NCBI GenBank assembly: GCA_015143735.1
Contig: VKHC01000056.1
Location: forward strand, 1 to 21,976
Origin: Synura sp. LO234KE
Taxonomy: Eukaryota > Sar > Synurophyceae > Synurales > Mallomonadaceae
Reading direction: 5' to 3'
DNA: 21,976 bases
The notes beneath the pieces are model-generated. The model saw only the letters and a list, made by a program, of their open reading frames with translations. It searched no databases and was not told the DNA's origin. Every line of letters starts with the position of its first letter. Position 1 is the first letter of the stretch. A program made the position numbers and the translations under genes. Shown piece by piece: positions 19,856-21,976 of this stretch.

Positions 19856-20306
19856 GTGCGTTGATGTCCTCAAATGTAGCGCTTCTATGTTACATGTAAA
19901 TACTCTGTAAAATAGTCGATGTTTCATCTACTCATGAACTAAATATTTATGATTTGTAATTGAAATAAGTTAAAGTAAAGCAAAATCCTTTAATACTTCC
20001 TTGTAAGATTATTATCGTCAAGAATTTAAATTTATTTAATTATGTCCTCAATATCCCAAAAATTAGATAATGGCTGCCTATTAAAACATAGATAATACCG
20101 AGTGCAATGATCAGAAATCAGCTTGAACACATTGAAGCATCTCTTCAACCACTTTGTTGTCTTCATGGCCTTGTTATTCTAAAACAATACAAAGAAAACA
20201 TTTCATCATAATAAATAAGATATAGCAGTATTAGCAATGTAATATTACTCTAATAGTACTCTAGAACTTTCGCTGCTCACCTGAGAAGTCTTATTTCTGT
20301 ACCACG
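19856..20306. other. Convergent 3' region between transposase and USP gene
   Basis: This 451-bp AT-rich gap separates two convergent coding ends. Plus-strand AATAAA at 20210–20215 could end transposase transcripts. Minus-strand AATAAA at 20036–20031 could end those of the USP gene, so 3' ends may overlap. No gene or repeat family is recognised. Confidence 0.5.
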
Positions 20307-21976
20307 CTAATGTGTAGATTCATTTCGTATCATAAAAATCATGTACACACCAGATGAAACGAAAGAAGTATCTCGAATCAATTCAAGCTCTTCGCTAATT
20401 CCGGGAGAGTTCTTCTTAAAATATTCTAATGGTAACTTTCCTGGGTTGAGTAAATTTTTTCTCTTCGTGTGATAATCAGGATCATTGTATTCAGGAAATA
20501 AATAAGACTTCATATTGTGAGGTACATTAATTGTAGAATCATCATCAATTAATACGTAATTCGACTTGTTGGTTGTTACGGACTCGTTCTGTTTAATAAC
20601 GCATTTATAGTGGCCAATTTGCCCAGTTGCTGTAGCACTGAGATAGAATATATATGAATGCATTACGTATTTGGTATCTCTGTCCATCACATTTCGATCA
20701 TAATAGTACATGGATATATCATCATTGAGATCATTCGTACATTTGTATGCACTTAAATCCATAATTTCATCCTTGAAATACAGTTTCATCTTGTTGTACA
20801 CATGCTTTTGTTTTTTTGAATCGAAGATATTCCTGTTGATTCGAACACGCTATAAAGCAGATGAAAAATTATGCATTACTAATATTTTTACACAATAAAT
20901 TCTTACCAATATAGCAGGCGCTCTCATAATTCTCACTGTTCTTTCATGTTGAATTGAATTTGACGGTGAACACGAATAACAATTTTTACTAATGATTTCT
21001 GGTATGAAAAAGCTGTTGTTCCGTAGTGCATCATTAAATTCACACTTGAAGATTTTAGAGGATGGGTCATAATGAGGAAGATCTATAACTAGCTCTCCTA
21101 CTGTTGTACAGTATAAGCTAATTTTCCCACAGTTGAGACAGCAATCTTTATGTAAGAGCAAAATAGCAAACAGCTCGCTACAAGGTCGTATACCGGATGA
21201 TATTCGCTCTCGCAGATAATAATTTAAGACAATATCCTTCAACGGCAAATTACTGTCAATAACACTTTGTTCCGCAGAAACTATTTGATAGCCTAACGAT
21301 GAATCGACATCAAAAATAACATTTTGATACCTGTACACATTATCCAACATCTTTATTAGCATCAACAAAATTTCGTTAGAGTCCTGGTGATTGCACCGAT
21401 ATACACTTGCTGCAATTTTTTGTACATTCGTACCACTCCGAGTCCTAGTGCTACTTATTGGAATTTGGAATATAGGCATGGAGTAAAAAGTAGATGCATA
21501 ACAAGTATTTACCGCTTCGATGTAATAGTCTGGATTCTTCCCGACACATTTTACTGCAGCATACATATTTGCAATTTTTTCAATGAATCCAAAACTCTCT
21601 CGATCAGGGACACCATAAGGTAAATGGGAAATTTCCAACAGAAAGTTTCTAAGTAAATTGATCCTGAAAAATACTTGTAACAAAGCATTTATACAGCAAA
21701 AGTTATTAGTTCTGTTTGGTAGCCGAATGAAATCTTCTTGAACTGTTTCCAATCGTCCATACCATGAGGCAGGCTTCAAATAAAAATCGTTCAAAAAGCT
21801 AACTCTAATCACTAACGAGGGGATAATACTTGCGTTTTTAACAGATCCAATATCAGAGTTATCAACTGCATCTTCCTCCTCATTGTCTCCATTCCTAGTG
21901 TTAGAACGAACGCCTTCTTCCTCGCCATTCTTCTCAACAGAATCAACAAACGGGTCTCCAACAACTGCATCTTCCT
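20307..21976 (-). CDS. Ubiquitin-specific protease (C19), 5' end outside window
   Basis: A cysteine protease that removes ubiquitin from proteins. Minus-strand exons run from the window edge to 20907 and 20849–20307, joined in phase 0 by a 57-bp GT–AG intron. The upstream frame is open to position 21976, so the 5' part is missing. The Cys box reads NNFCCINALLQVFF, matching NTC[YFW]xNxxLQ with the nucleophile at about 21698–21696; the usual aromatic residue after it is Cys. Two CxxC pairs (CLNC and CYSC) form the finger ribbon. The exon junction gives APAILRVRINR. The His box is GQIGHYKCVI (His at 20612–20610), followed by YVLIDDDSTINV with the third catalytic residue. The N-terminal part in the window is acidic. 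All key residues are present and there is no internal stop, so it looks functional. It may be a host gene or a gene carried by the neighbouring transposon; the window cannot tell. Confidence 0.8.
21865..21976. repeat. 15-bp direct repeat at the right edge
   Basis: CAACTGCATCTTCCT occurs at 21865–21879 and again at 21962–21976, 97 bases apart. On the coding (minus) strand both copies read EEDAV-like acidic residues within the USP reading frame. The protein may have an acidic repeat array that continues past the edge. Confidence 0.6.

Noticed and set aside
1-21976. tRNA, rRNA or CRISPR array
   Set aside because: No cloverleaf with a plausible T-loop, no rRNA core sequence and no spaced repeat array were seen on either strand by eye.

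Overview
The window looks like nuclear DNA from an animal. Genes are interrupted by short GT–AG introns, most of them 55–294 bp. A poly(A) signal follows one gene, and there are decayed retrotransposons and a DNA-transposon relic. The TTL and zinc-finger families seen here suit a metazoan. A flatworm or other lophotrochozoan is a guess only. No bacterial operon, tRNA, rRNA or CRISPR array was found.

Layout. (1) About 1–7450 is relatively GC- and CT-rich and holds no intact gene. Remnants of non-LTR retrotransposons lie in it in a consistent + strand order: an APE-type endonuclease near 1.9–2.2 kb, a reverse transcriptase near 3.2–3.9 kb, and two RNase H pieces near 6.4–6.8 and 7.1–7.3 kb. All are broken by stops and frame changes. 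(2) 7450–10300 is AT-rich and mostly featureless. It contains a GC-rich patch (8.6–8.95 kb), a 40-bp tandem duplication and a cluster of TTGTCC/GGACAA motifs. (3) 10308–11509 on the minus strand is a four-exon gene for a 346-aa protein with three C2H2 zinc fingers and a coiled coil. (4) 11647–15374 on the plus strand is an eight-exon gene whose exons join in one frame to 855 codons. It fuses an NlpC/P60-type papain-fold peptidase domain to a complete tubulin-tyrosine-ligase-like (TTLL) catalytic domain. The start codons of genes 3 and 4 are 137 bp apart, head to head. (5) 16.0–19.86 kb is a disrupted Plavaka-like (CMC-related) transposase. (6) 20307 to the right edge is the 3' part of a minus-strand ubiquitin-specific protease (USP) gene, convergent with the transposase.

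The most interesting object is the peptidase–TTLL fusion. TTLL enzymes join amino acids to tubulin or other proteins, often starting on the gamma-carboxyl of Glu. NlpC/P60 enzymes cut peptide bonds around gamma-linked Glu in bacterial cell walls. A single chain carrying both folds suggests a writer/eraser or a linked-specificity enzyme. This is an inference from domain content and has not been shown. The exon structure, reading frame and key residues of both domains can be read from the sequence. Next in interest are the transposase relic with very few lesions and its convergent USP neighbour.
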